A DNA stretch of 64,000 nucleotides from an uncultured Eubacteriales bacterium (GTDB lineage Bacteria > Bacillota > Clostridia > Oscillospirales > CAG-272), in contig CAKRSS010000004.1 of assembly GCA_934401725.1 (NCBI GenBank), positions 4,224 through 68,223 on the forward strand, read 5' to 3'. Positions 24,126-31,982 of the stretch are shown here, piece by piece. The notes under the pieces are model-generated. The model worked only from the letters and a program-made list of their open reading frames with translations. It was not told the origin of the DNA and made no database searches. Numbering within the stretch: the first letter of the stretch is position 1; every line of letters begins with the position of its first letter. The position numbers and the translations under genes are program-made.

Positions 24126-26630
24126 CTACCTAACCTCGCCGCGCGACAGCACCTGCATGGTCAGCTCCGCCGCGCCGTCGGGGGCATCGATGATGACCTC
24201 GTCGCCGTCGCCGACCGAACGCTCGAGCAGCATTTTTGAGAGTGGGTCCTCTACCTTGGCCGAGATCAGCCGACGCAGCTCGCGCGCGCCGTAGCGCGGG
24301 TCGTAGCCGGACGACGCGAGCCTTTGCTCGGCCTCGGCGGTGAAGGTCAGCCGCACGCCGAGCGCCGCGGCGCGCTGCACTATGGCGTCGAGCAGTCCGT
24401 GCGTTATGGCGAGCATGGTGCTGCCGTCGAGCGGACGGAAGATTATGACCTCGTCGAGCCGGTTGATGAACTCGGGGCGGAAGGTCTCGCGCACGGCGCG
24501 GGTGACGGTCTCGCGGTCGGCCTCCGCGGCACGGTCAGCCTCGGTTTTTGCGGCCTTGACCGCCTCCGCCGCGCCAGACATGCCCACAGTGCCAAATCCC
24601 AGCTGGCGGCGGCTTTCGGTCGACGAAAAGCCGATGTTCGAGGTCATTATGATGACGGCGTTGCGGAAGCTGGCCGTGCGGCCGGTTGAGTCGGTCAGGT
24701 GGCCGTTGTCGAATATCTGAAGCAGCAGGTTGAAGACGTCTGGGTGCGCCTTCTCGATCTCGTCGAGCAGTATGACCGAGTAGGGACGCCGCCGCACGGC
24801 CTCGGTCAGCCGCCCGCCCTCGTCGTAGCCGACGTATCCCGGCGGCGAGCCTATCAGCTTTGAGACGCTGTGCTTTTCCATATACTCCGACATGTCGAGA
24901 CGTATGAGGTTGTCGCAGCCGAACAGCTCATCTGCCAGGGCGAGCGCCAGCTCGGTCTTGCCCACGCCGGTGCGTCCGCAGAACAGAAACACCCCGACCG
25001 GACGGTCGGGCTCGTGCAGTCCGCTGCGGCCGCGGCGTATGGCCGCGCAAATGCTGGCGATGGCCGCGTCCTGCCCCCGCACACGGCGGCTGAGCCTTTC
25101 CTCGAGGCCGTCGAGGTCGGCGCTCGAGTGCTCGGCCGGGTTTGCGACGGGCACGCCCGTCCACTGCGTGACGGTCTCGCAGATGTCGCGCGCGGTGACG
25201 GTTATGTCCGACTCGGCGCGGCTGTCGTCGAGCAGGCGGCAGTCGGATTCAAGCTGGCTCTGCAGTAAAAGCTCGCTCTCGCGTATGCGCGCGGCCTGCT
25301 CGAAGTCCTGCGCCATGACGGCCTCCTCCTTCTCCTTGGCAAGCCGCGACAGACGCTCGCGCGTCGCGCTGAGCGGGGCGGGGGAGGAGTAGGCCTGGAT
25401 TTTGCGCAGCGACGCCGCCTCGTCCATGAGGTCGATGGCTTTGTCGGGCAGAAAGCGGTCGGGAATATAGCGCACGGACAGCTCGACGGCGGCCCGCAGC
25501 GCCTCGTCAGAGATTGAGAGACCGTGGTGCGCCTCGTATTTGTCGCGCAGGCCGTGGAGAATGTCGAGCGTCTGCTCGGGCGTCGGCTCGCCGACCGTCA
25601 CAGACTGAAACCGGCGCTCAAGCGCCGCGTCGCGCTCGATGTGGCGGCGGAATTCCTCGATGGTCGTCGCGCCGATGATCTGAAGCTCGCCGCGCGCCAG
25701 CGCGGGCTTTATGATATTTGCCGCGTCGACCGCGCCCTCGGCCGCGCCCGCGCCTATGATGGTGTGCAGCTCATCGATGAACAGTATGACCGAGGGGTTC
25801 TTGCGCACCTCCTCCATGACGTTCTTCAGCCGCTCCTCGAACTCGCCGCGGTACTTGGCTCCGGCAATCATGCCGGGGATGTCGAGAGTGACTATTATGC
25901 GGTCGCGCAGGTTGTCGGGGACGTCGCCGTCGGCAATGCGTTGCGCCAGTCCCTCGACGACGGCCGTCTTGCCGACGCCCGGCTCGCCGATGAGGCAGGG
26001 ATTGTTCTTGGAGCGCCGCGACAGTATCTGCATGACGCGGACCGTTTCGCGGTCGCGGCCTATGATGGGGTCGAGCCGTCCCTCACGTGCGGCGGCGGTC
26101 AGGTCGCGGCCGTAGGAGGACAGCGTCTGCGCGCCGGGGATGACGTCCGCGCGCCCCGCTTCCTTGGCGGACGACGTCCGCTCGCCGCGCCCCGGCAGCG
26201 TGTCAAGAAAGGCCGATAGCTCCTTCTTGAGCTCCGCGGGCAGTATGCCCGCCTGCGTCAGGACGCGCGTGGCCATGCAGTCGCTGCTCGAGAGTATCGC
26301 CCAGAGCAGGTGCTCGGTTCCGATGTAGCTCTGACGCATGCGCAGCGACTCGTGCGCGGCGGCCTCGAGTATGCTTTTGAGCTTGGGCGTCATGCTGCGC
26401 GCCGACAGGCGCGACGGAACCCCCGTCCCCGCCCATTGCGCGACGGTGGCGTAGAGGCTTTCGTAGTCCCCGCCGCGCGCAGACAGCATACGCTCGGCTA
26501 TCGAACCGGACTCCCCCGCGAGTCCGAGAAGCAGGTGCTCGGAGCCTATATATGTGTGCCCCAGCTCCCGGGCACAGCTCATGGCACGGTTGAGCGCGGT
26601 GCGCGCCTTGCCCGTGAAACGGTCAGTCAT
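24126..26630 (-). CDS. clpC: ClpC-type AAA+ unfoldase
   Basis: 834 residues. Two Clp-N repeats at the start (FTGKARTALNRAMSCARELGHTYIGSEHLL and a second IGTEHLLWAIL), AAA-1 with Walker A GEPGVGKTA, a UVR-like middle segment (KEEAVMAQDFEQAARIRESE) and AAA-2 with Walker A GRTGVGKTE. It would unfold proteins for ClpP. The ctsR-mcsA-mcsB genes that often precede clpC are not here. Upstream on the same strand are peptidoglycan-binding genes. A TATAAT on the minus strand near 26670 gives a possible own promoter with a weak -35. The gene ends in TAG, the only intact gene in the window to do so. Confidence 0.92.
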   Translation of the reverse strand: MTDRFTGKARTALNRAMSCARELGHTYIGSEHLLLGLAGESGSIAERMLSARGGDYESLYATVAQWAGTGVPSRLSARSMTPKLKSILEAAAHESLRMRQSYIGTEHLLWAILSSSDCMATRVLTQAGILPAELKKELSAFLDTLPGRGERTSSAKEAGRADVIPGAQTLSSYGRDLTAAAREGRLDPIIGRDRETVRVMQILSRRSKNNPCLIGEPGVGKTAVVEGLAQRIADGDVPDNLRDRIIVTLDIPGMIAGAKYRGEFEERLKNVMEEVRKNPSVILFIDELHTIIGAGAAEGAVDAANIIKPALARGELQIIGATTIEEFRRHIERDAALERRFQSVTVGEPTPEQTLDILHGLRDKYEAHHGLSISDEALRAAVELSVRYIPDRFLPDKAIDLMDEAASLRKIQAYSSPAPLSATRERLSRLAKEKEEAVMAQDFEQAARIRESELLLQSQLESDCRLLDDSRAESDITVTARDICETVTQWTGVPVANPAEHSSADLDGLEERLSRRVRGQDAAIASICAAIRRGRSGLHEPDRPVGVFLFCGRTGVGKTELALALADELFGCDNLIRLDMSEYMEKHSVSKLIGSPPGYVGYDEGGRLTEAVRRRPYSVILLDEIEKAHPDVFNLLLQIFDNGHLTDSTGRTASFRNAVIIMTSNIGFSSTESRRQLGFGTVGMSGAAEAVKAAKTEADRAAEADRETVTRAVRETFRPEFINRLDEVIIFRPLDGSTMLAITHGLLDAIVQRAAALGVRLTFTAEAEQRLASSGYDPRYGARELRRLISAKVEDPLSKMLLERSVGDGDEVIIDAPDGAAELTMQVLSRGEVR

Positions 26631-26678
26631 TTTCTATACCTCCTGCCTTTCAGGTATAGCTATTATAAGCATTTTTTC

Positions 26679-27209
26679 TCAGGCGTATTCATCGGCGCGA
26701 CGGTTGTAGGCCCCGGCGATGCTGTCCCAGGTGGCGAGTCCCACCGTCCCCGTGACGGGCAGCGAGTGAAGCGCCTGGAAATGCCGCACCGCCGCCTCGG
26801 TCGCCTCGCCGAACACACCGTCGGACGGTATGCTCAGCGCCTCGCCGTAGTCGCGCGAGAGCTCGCCTAACATGAACTGAAGCGCCGTGACGTAGAAATT
26901 CGAGTCGCCGGGGCGTATTTCGTAGCCGAGCGGGCGGCGCGGAAAGACGGACATGGGCGTCGGGTGCGCGTTGGCAGCGAGCGAGTCGAGGTAGCGGGCG
27001 AAAAGCGTGTCCCACGTCTCGCGGTCGGCGACTCCTGTGACGGGCAGGCCGTGGCAGGACTGAAAATCCGAGAGCGACTGCCCCGTCACGGTGTCGAAAA
27101 TGCCGTCGATGGGCGGCGGGGTGATGCGCTCGTCCTCGTGTGAAAGCTGAAGCAGGTAGCGCTGAAGATTGGTTACGGCCTCGCGCTCATATGGCTTTTG
27201 CTGTGGCAT
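26679..27209 (-). CDS. Peptidoglycan-binding protein with two PG_binding_1 domains
   Basis: 176 residues: two PG_binding_1 domains at about 8-75 and 95-170, each with the DGIFDTVTGQSLSDFQ / DGVFGEATEAAVRHFQ motif followed by LPVTG and W. There is no signal peptide or membrane span. It lies 23 bases after the SpoIID-like gene with TAAAAGGAGGG as ribosome-binding site. Together with the neighbours it may be a forespore or coat protein, which would not need a signal peptide. Confidence 0.85.
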   Translation of the reverse strand: MPQQKPYEREAVTNLQRYLLQLSHEDERITPPPIDGIFDTVTGQSLSDFQSCHGLPVTGVADRETWDTLFARYLDSLAANAHPTPMSVFPRRPLGYEIRPGDSNFYVTALQFMLGELSRDYGEALSIPSDGVFGEATEAAVRHFQALHSLPVTGTVGLATWDSIAGAYNRRADEYA

Positions 27210-27232
27210 GACTTACCCTCCTTTTATCTGTT

Positions 27233-28633
27233 TCACGAGCCCACCGGGTAGCCGGGGTACTGCCCCTCGCCGAGCTGCGCGCCGGCGTAGAGGTCGCTGT
27301 AAAGGTCGGTGATGGCCGTCCACGTCCCGGCGGACACCGAGCCTGTGACGGGTAGCCCCTCGAGCTCCTGAAAAGCCATGACCGCCGCCTGCGTCCGGCT
27401 GCCGAAGTAGCCCGTAACGGCGACCGGCTCTATCTGCGGATAGGTCTGGCCGATGTAATTTAAGTACTCCTGGAGCACGCGCACCGAGTCGCTCTCGGCT
27501 CCCAGCCGCAGCGCAACGCCGCCGTAGGGAATGGTCAGCCCCTCGGTGTATCTTACGGGGATGTTCTGGATTATGCCGAGGTAGGTGCGGTAGAGCGAGT
27601 TCCAGGTGAGCGGCCCCACGACGCCGTCGGGCGACAGCTCAAAGGTGTCCTGAAACGCTATGACGGCGGCAAGCGTACGGTCGCCGAATACGCCGTCGAG
27701 CGCGACGGCGGGAATGGTGGCGTAAAACTGCGAGAGGTAATTCAGGTAGTATTGAAGATTCATCACGCCGTTGCCGGTGTCGCCGTAGCGCAGTACGCCG
27801 GGGTACTGACTCGTGACCTCCTCAAGCGTCACACCCTCGGAATCCAGCTCGTTGAGCCGCTTGACGGCGTTGTATATGCGCTGGACCATGTACCACGTCG
27901 CCTGCCCGACGATGCCGTCCTGCGTAAGTCCGAAGACGCGCTGAAACTCGGTCACGGCCTCGAGCGTGTCGTAGCCGAAGACGCCGTCCGGGATGATGAT
28001 TTTGGGAATGGAGGGGTAGTTGTTAGAGATGCGGTTGAGGCGCAGCTGGAGCGTGCGCACCTCGTCGTTCGCGGTGCCGAGACGGAGCGGGAGCGTCGGG
28101 TTGAGCGCCTCGGGCGACATGACGGGTACGTCGGTGACTATGTCGATGTTCTGGCCGTAGTAGCGCTGAAGAATTTCGTAGGGCGTGTAGCCTTGGTTGG
28201 CAAGGTCGACAGTCCCCCACTGCGAGAGCCCGCCGCAGGTGACGGTGGTGCCGTTGCAGTAGGCCGTGAAGAGCGGCTCGACCGAGCCCTGACGGCGGAC
28301 GTAGCTGTTGAAAATGTCTCCGACGAGCTGCTGAATGTTCTCGAATATCTCGCGCCCGCCGGCGTAGGACTGGTCGAAGGCAGTCGATGAGGTGATGTCG
28401 AAGTCGTAGCCGCGGGAGCGGTAGTACTGCGTGTAGATGCGGTTGAGCGCGAACGAAATCTGGGCGTAGATGTTGGCGCGCAGGGCGGATTCCGGCCATG
28501 TCGGGTATATTTCGCCCGAGGCGACGTTTGATATGTAGTAGTCAAAGGGAACGGTGACGTTGCGCGCGTTTGAGTCGGGCGTGCCGAGGTGGACGGTTAT
28601 GTACTCGGGGATGAACGGAAGTGTGGTTGGCAT
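27233..28633 (-). CDS. SpoIID-like domain protein with three PG_binding_1 domains
   Basis: 466 residues. Residues 1-175 resemble the SpoIID/LytB domain (ITVHLG...VPFDYYISNVASGEIYPTWPESALRANIYAQ and SSTAFDQSYAG), which in SpoIID cuts glycan strands during engulfment. Then come three PG_binding_1 domains near 185-260, 285-350 and 375-445, each with DGVFG- or GYFGSRT- and TW motifs. No N-terminal signal peptide is present, unlike SpoIID. The tail is rich in Gly and Tyr. Catalytic glutamate in ASGEI is kept. Operon with the genes on both sides; likely sporulation-linked, by inference. Confidence 0.82.
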   Translation of the reverse strand: MPTTLPFIPEYITVHLGTPDSNARNVTVPFDYYISNVASGEIYPTWPESALRANIYAQISFALNRIYTQYYRSRGYDFDITSSTAFDQSYAGGREIFENIQQLVGDIFNSYVRRQGSVEPLFTAYCNGTTVTCGGLSQWGTVDLANQGYTPYEILQRYYGQNIDIVTDVPVMSPEALNPTLPLRLGTANDEVRTLQLRLNRISNNYPSIPKIIIPDGVFGYDTLEAVTEFQRVFGLTQDGIVGQATWYMVQRIYNAVKRLNELDSEGVTLEEVTSQYPGVLRYGDTGNGVMNLQYYLNYLSQFYATIPAVALDGVFGDRTLAAVIAFQDTFELSPDGVVGPLTWNSLYRTYLGIIQNIPVRYTEGLTIPYGGVALRLGAESDSVRVLQEYLNYIGQTYPQIEPVAVTGYFGSRTQAAVMAFQELEGLPVTGSVSAGTWTAITDLYSDLYAGAQLGEGQYPGYPVGS

Positions 28634-28642
28634 GGCGCCTCC

Positions 28643-29056
28643 TCAGAGCTCCGGGGGAGGGGAGTCGTAGTTGCGTTCGGCGTTCGGATTGAAGTTATCG
28701 GGCGCGGCGTTCTCGCTCAGCGGAACGAGGACGGCGTTCTGATACGAGGTTATGCCCTCAAATATGTTGACGTTGTTGTAGTTCTGCTGCACGTAGCCCG
28801 CGGCGCGCACCTCGACGTGGTAATTTGCGAACGGCTTGCTCTGTCCCGGCGACTCGGACGTAGCGCGCGGTGGAGATGGCAGCGTGATGACGGGTGTCAG
28901 CCCGACGTTTGAGGTGATGGCGGAGTAGACGATGTCAGAGTTGTCCTGCTCGCCGCCGCGGACAGTGACCTCCGCCCCCGACACCGGCACGGCGCCGAGC
29001 GCCGTCGACACCCGCACGACAAGATAGCCGTGGTTTTCTGTTGCTTTATCGCTCAT
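28643..29056 (-). CDS. Carboxypeptidase-regulatory-like (transthyretin-fold) small protein
   Basis: 137 residues. LVVRVSTALGAVPVSGAEVTVRG and later YHVEVRAAGYVQQNYNNVNIFEG match the beta-sandwich pattern of carboxypeptidase regulatory-like domains, which often bind or present ligands at surfaces. There is no signal peptide. The start ATG follows GGAGGTCAC. It leads the three-gene operon with the SpoIID-like and PG-binding genes. Function in the group is unknown. Confidence 0.7.
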   Translation of the reverse strand: MSDKATENHGYLVVRVSTALGAVPVSGAEVTVRGGEQDNSDIVYSAITSNVGLTPVITLPSPPRATSESPGQSKPFANYHVEVRAAGYVQQNYNNVNIFEGITSYQNAVLVPLSENAAPDNFNPNAERNYDSPPPEL

Positions 29057-29135
29057 ATGTGACCTCCGGAAAAAACAGATTCGGTATTATTTTATTCGTC
29101 CGGAGAAAAAATGTTCACAAAATGGGCTTATAGTG

Positions 29136-29165
29136 TTGACTTTTGGGGGCGGGATATGGTATAAT
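29136..29165 (+). promoter_or_regulatory. Sigma-A promoter of tRNA-Leu
   Basis: TTGACT at 29136-29141, 18 bp, TATAAT at 29160-29165, 11 bases before the tRNA. Confidence 0.82.
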
Positions 29166-29176
29166 TCCATTCGTAC

Positions 29177-29263
29177 GCCGGTGTGATGGAATTGGCAGAC
29201 GTGCTGGACTCAAAATCCAGTGGTAGCGATACCGTGCGGGTTCGACCCCCGCCACCGGCACCA
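29177..29263 (+). tRNA. tRNA-Leu(CAA)
   Basis: Long-variable-arm tRNA: acceptor GCCGGTG pairs with CACCGGC, anticodon stem CTGGA/TCCAG encloses CTCAAAA with anticodon CAA, variable arm TGGTAGCGATACCG, T arm CGGGTTCGACCCCCG. CCA is encoded. Confidence 0.94.
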
Positions 29264-29271
29264 GACAAGAA

Positions 29272-29317
29272 TAATCCGAGCCTAATCCTTATGGATTTTG
29301 GGCTCGGATTTTCTTTT
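29272..29317 (+). terminator. Terminator after tRNA-Leu
   Basis: AATCCGAGCC pairs with GGCTCGGATT around an 18-base loop, followed by TTCTTTT. Confidence 0.85.
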
Positions 29318-29616
29318 GTCTCGGTAACTTGTCATGAATGCGTCTGCGAAACACAACCTGAGAGCCTGCACAAGCAAAAACGACATTTGGCTTTTACCCG
29401 CCGACGTCCATTCGCTTGTTGAAAAGGATCGGTTTGGCGACAAGTTCTATCAGAAATTTCTATGGAGTATCTGTGTAATTAATTATGAATGTACTGAGCA
29501 AATAAAGCATTGCCGTAGCTCCAAGGGGCTTTTGCGTGAGAATAATCGCATTCGACGCATAAACCTTGCCCGGCGTCGGCGTAAAATATCACGTCGGGCG
29601 AGAGCGAGGCGCACAG
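29318..29616. other. Stretch without a recognisable gene
   Basis: An open plus-strand frame begins at 29334 but runs on through the terminator at 29617-29646 and into the MITE copy, so it is not a credible gene as it stands. It might be the end of a decayed gene; I recognise no family in it. Confidence 0.4.
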
Positions 29617-29646
29617 TAAAAAAGCACCCCAATGGGTGCTTTTTTC
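29617..29646 (-). terminator. Terminator downstream of the DeoR gene
   Basis: AGCACCC (29623-29629) pairs with GGGTGCT (29634-29640) with six-base A and T runs on the two flanks. It can act on the minus strand for the DeoR transcript after it crosses the MITE derivative. Confidence 0.8.
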
Positions 29647-29694
29647 AAGGCTTCACCGCGTAATTCCGATGGTGCAATTGCGCGGTGATGCCTT
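29647..29694 (-). mobile_element. 48-bp MITE derivative at the end of the DeoR gene
   Basis: AAGGCTTCACCGCGTAATT on the left and AATTGCGCGGTGATGCCTT on the right are the two ends of the MITE family joined with almost no interior. The right end supplies part of the DeoR stop codon. Confidence 0.8.
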
Positions 29695-30460
29695 AAGCTT
29701 CTATGACCTCAATGCCCATTTTGCGGATAATCTCGAGTTCGGAGCTGTTGCCATTTTTGTTGGTGACGATTTTGTCGACGCAGGACAGCGGCGCGACGCG
29801 TGTGAAAGTATTTTTGCCCAGCTTTGAGCTGTCTGCCGCCACGATAACCTCGCTTGCTGAGGCTATCATTTTATTTATGACGTCGGTCTCGCTCGCGTAG
29901 TAGAGCGAGAGCCCCGAGGCGGAGTTGATGCCGTCGAAGGACAGAATGCACTTTGTCGCGTGGTACTGCTCGAGCTGGCTGAGCGTATCGGTGCCGTATG
30001 TAAACTGATACTTTTTGTCTATCTGACCGCCAAGCAGAATGACGTTGAACGATTCGTACGAGATCGCTTCAATGGCGTTCTGGATGGAGTTTGTGACTAT
30101 GCTTATGTTTTTCTTGCCCTGTATTGCGCGCAGAACGTACAAAAGGGTGGTACCGGCGTTTAACATGATAGTGTCATTGTCAGTCACGAGCGTGGCGACG
30201 GCACGCGCAAGCTCGATTTTGGAGGCCGCATTTGTGGTGAAGCGCTCATCAAGGTCCATATTGACATAAGGTTTGTTGACGTTGACTGCGCCGCCGTGAA
30301 TGCGGTGAAGATAGCCTTGCTTCTCAAGCAACTCGAGATCCTTACGTATTGAAACCTCTGACACGCCGTACTGGCGACTGAGCTCGGAGATGCGTACCTT
30401 ACCGCTCTCTCTGATTCTCTCGACTATTCCGACCCTGCGCTGTTCTGCTGAGACGACCAT
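29693..30460 (-). CDS. DeoR/GlpR family transcriptional regulator
   Basis: 255 residues. The winged helix at residues 1-60 contains ISELSRQYGVSEVSIRKDLELLEKQGYLHRIHGGAV, a near-perfect DeoR signature. The C-terminal part is the DeoR sensor domain (SIS-like/phosphosugar fold: DNDTIMLNAGTTLLYVLRAI; IVTNSIQNAIEA; LLGGQ), which binds a sugar phosphate. Own promoter on the minus strand. It lies next to the GH39/ceramidase-like operon and close to the sugar operon, so it is the natural candidate regulator of both. The TAA stop is formed at the MITE junction, so the ancestral C-terminus may have been a little different. Confidence 0.92.
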   Translation of the reverse strand: MVVSAEQRRVGIVERIRESGKVRISELSRQYGVSEVSIRKDLELLEKQGYLHRIHGGAVNVNKPYVNMDLDERFTTNAASKIELARAVATLVTDNDTIMLNAGTTLLYVLRAIQGKKNISIVTNSIQNAIEAISYESFNVILLGGQIDKKYQFTYGTDTLSQLEQYHATKCILSFDGINSASGLSLYYASETDVINKMIASASEVIVAADSSKLGKNTFTRVAPLSCVDKIVTNKNGNSSELEIIRKMGIEVIEA

Positions 30461-30522
30461 ATGCTCTCCTTGAATTCTTATTGCAACGTTTAAATTATAT
30501 CAAATGAAATATCATCAACAAT

Positions 30523-30551
30523 AGTATAACACAAACGAAACGCAAATGCAA
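30523..30551 (-). promoter_or_regulatory. Promoter of the DeoR gene
   Basis: On the minus strand TTGCAT (30551-30546), 17 bp, TATACT (30528-30523). The spacer contains TTTCG, as found around the other two promoters of this island. Confidence 0.65.
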
Positions 30552-30624
30552 TATTGAAAATAACATAATTTTTAATCCGCTTCCGCGCTCAGCTTGTTCC
30601 TTGTGTGAAAATTTCCTTTTCCGC

Positions 30625-31950
30625 TCAGGCGTTGCAAACGTAGATGAAGGAGTTGTTGCGCATAGGGAGCGTCAGCGTCAGGTGGTCGGAACCGCGCACT
30701 CTCATGAGCCGGGTCCATGTGTTTTGCTCGTCAACCAGCATGACGTCGAGCGGTGCGTCGGGAAGTGAGGACATATCAAGCGTAATGTCGGTGTCGGCAT
30801 TGTCGAAGTTGACTGCCATGAGACCTATGCGGTCGTTGTGGGCGGCGGCACAGGCGTAGACACCGTCAGCGTCCGATGCTGCCGGTACTGCGTTTTTGAG
30901 TTTGAACATGTCGTTGAACGCTTTAAAGGCGTAGAAAGGCTTGAGTGGGCCGATTTCGGCTTTGTCGTTCTGGCCGATGGCCATTTTGGTGACCTCGAAC
31001 AGTCCGCACCACTCTTTTGCGACGTCGCCCTCGAAATATGTTGCCGAGTCGACGTCGGTTTCCTGCTGAAGTACACTGAGCACAGCGGCGCAGTAGGCAG
31101 CTCCGATGTGATTTTTCAGCTTGACGTAGTTAGGCCCCTGTGCGTGCCAGTCCTCGACGTAGTTCCACTCGTCGAATATGTTCTCGGCATCGGTGTAGCC
31201 GTATTTCTTCAGCAGTCCATCAGCATCCGCAACTGAGTCGCGCAGCGTCGATATTTTGCTGAAATAACGGTGCCACGAGTAAAAGTCGAGCGGTATGTGG
31301 ACGTCCTTTGCGGTTATGTAGTCAAAGAAGCCCTCGATGAAGGCGTTCTTGGGGCGAGTGTAGCCGCAACCTCCGATCATGAGCTCGGGAAAGCGGGCCT
31401 TCAGGTGAAGTGCCGCAACGCAGTAAAGCTCGTAAAACTCCTCCGGTGCGCCGAGCCACATGTTGCCGCGGCCGTCCGCCTCGTTCCATATTTCCCAGTA
31501 GCGTATGTTCCAGTGATGGCCGTTTGCCCAGCCTTCGTTGTAGTGTCTGATTATGTGCTCACAGATGCGCGCCCACTTTGCATAGTCGCGCGGCGGGTAA
31601 ATGTAACGCTTGACGGGGGCATGCTCAATCGAAACGCCAAGACGGAATATAGGCTCGGCTCCCACCTCGATTATGCGGCTGATGTATTCGTCGGTCAGCC
31701 CGAAATTGTAGCTTGACTCGAGCGTCTCGTCGGCGTCGAAGTTTTTGAATATGCAGGAAATGTCCACAAATTCGCCGGAGCCGTAGGGGTATTCGACGTC
31801 GTGCAGGCGCACGAGCGGGATGCCCGCCTCACGGTAAAGTTGACGCATATCAAACGTGAATACCTTTGTGCAGGGGCCCGAGTTTACGCCGTGCAGCGGG
31901 CGCACCTTTCCGTAGGACGGTGAAGAGAAATCAATGCTTATTTTTGCCAT
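30625..31950 (-). CDS. GH39-like glycoside hydrolase
   Basis: 441 residues resembling family GH39 (beta-xylosidase / alpha-L-iduronidase clan A). The acid/base glutamate is E157 in EIWNEAD and the probable nucleophile is E261 in FDEWNY. RLHDVEYPY and WHRYFSK further match clan GH-A. There is a C-terminal beta domain (about 350-441). No signal peptide is present, so it acts in the cytoplasm on imported oligosaccharides. It lies 32 bases after the ceramidase-like gene in the same operon. The exact glycosidic bond is unknown. Confidence 0.8.
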   Translation of the reverse strand: MAKISIDFSSPSYGKVRPLHGVNSGPCTKVFTFDMRQLYREAGIPLVRLHDVEYPYGSGEFVDISCIFKNFDADETLESSYNFGLTDEYISRIIEVGAEPIFRLGVSIEHAPVKRYIYPPRDYAKWARICEHIIRHYNEGWANGHHWNIRYWEIWNEADGRGNMWLGAPEEFYELYCVAALHLKARFPELMIGGCGYTRPKNAFIEGFFDYITAKDVHIPLDFYSWHRYFSKISTLRDSVADADGLLKKYGYTDAENIFDEWNYVEDWHAQGPNYVKLKNHIGAAYCAAVLSVLQQETDVDSATYFEGDVAKEWCGLFEVTKMAIGQNDKAEIGPLKPFYAFKAFNDMFKLKNAVPAASDADGVYACAAAHNDRIGLMAVNFDNADTDITLDMSSLPDAPLDVMLVDEQNTWTRLMRVRGSDHLTLTLPMRNNSFIYVCNA

Positions 31951-31982
31951 GGCTTTATTCCTTTCGTTTTGCTGGCTGTGAG

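Noticed and set aside
29334..29663. 109-codon plus-strand frame
   Set aside because: It crosses a terminator and a MITE derivative, so its C-terminal third cannot be native; no family is seen.
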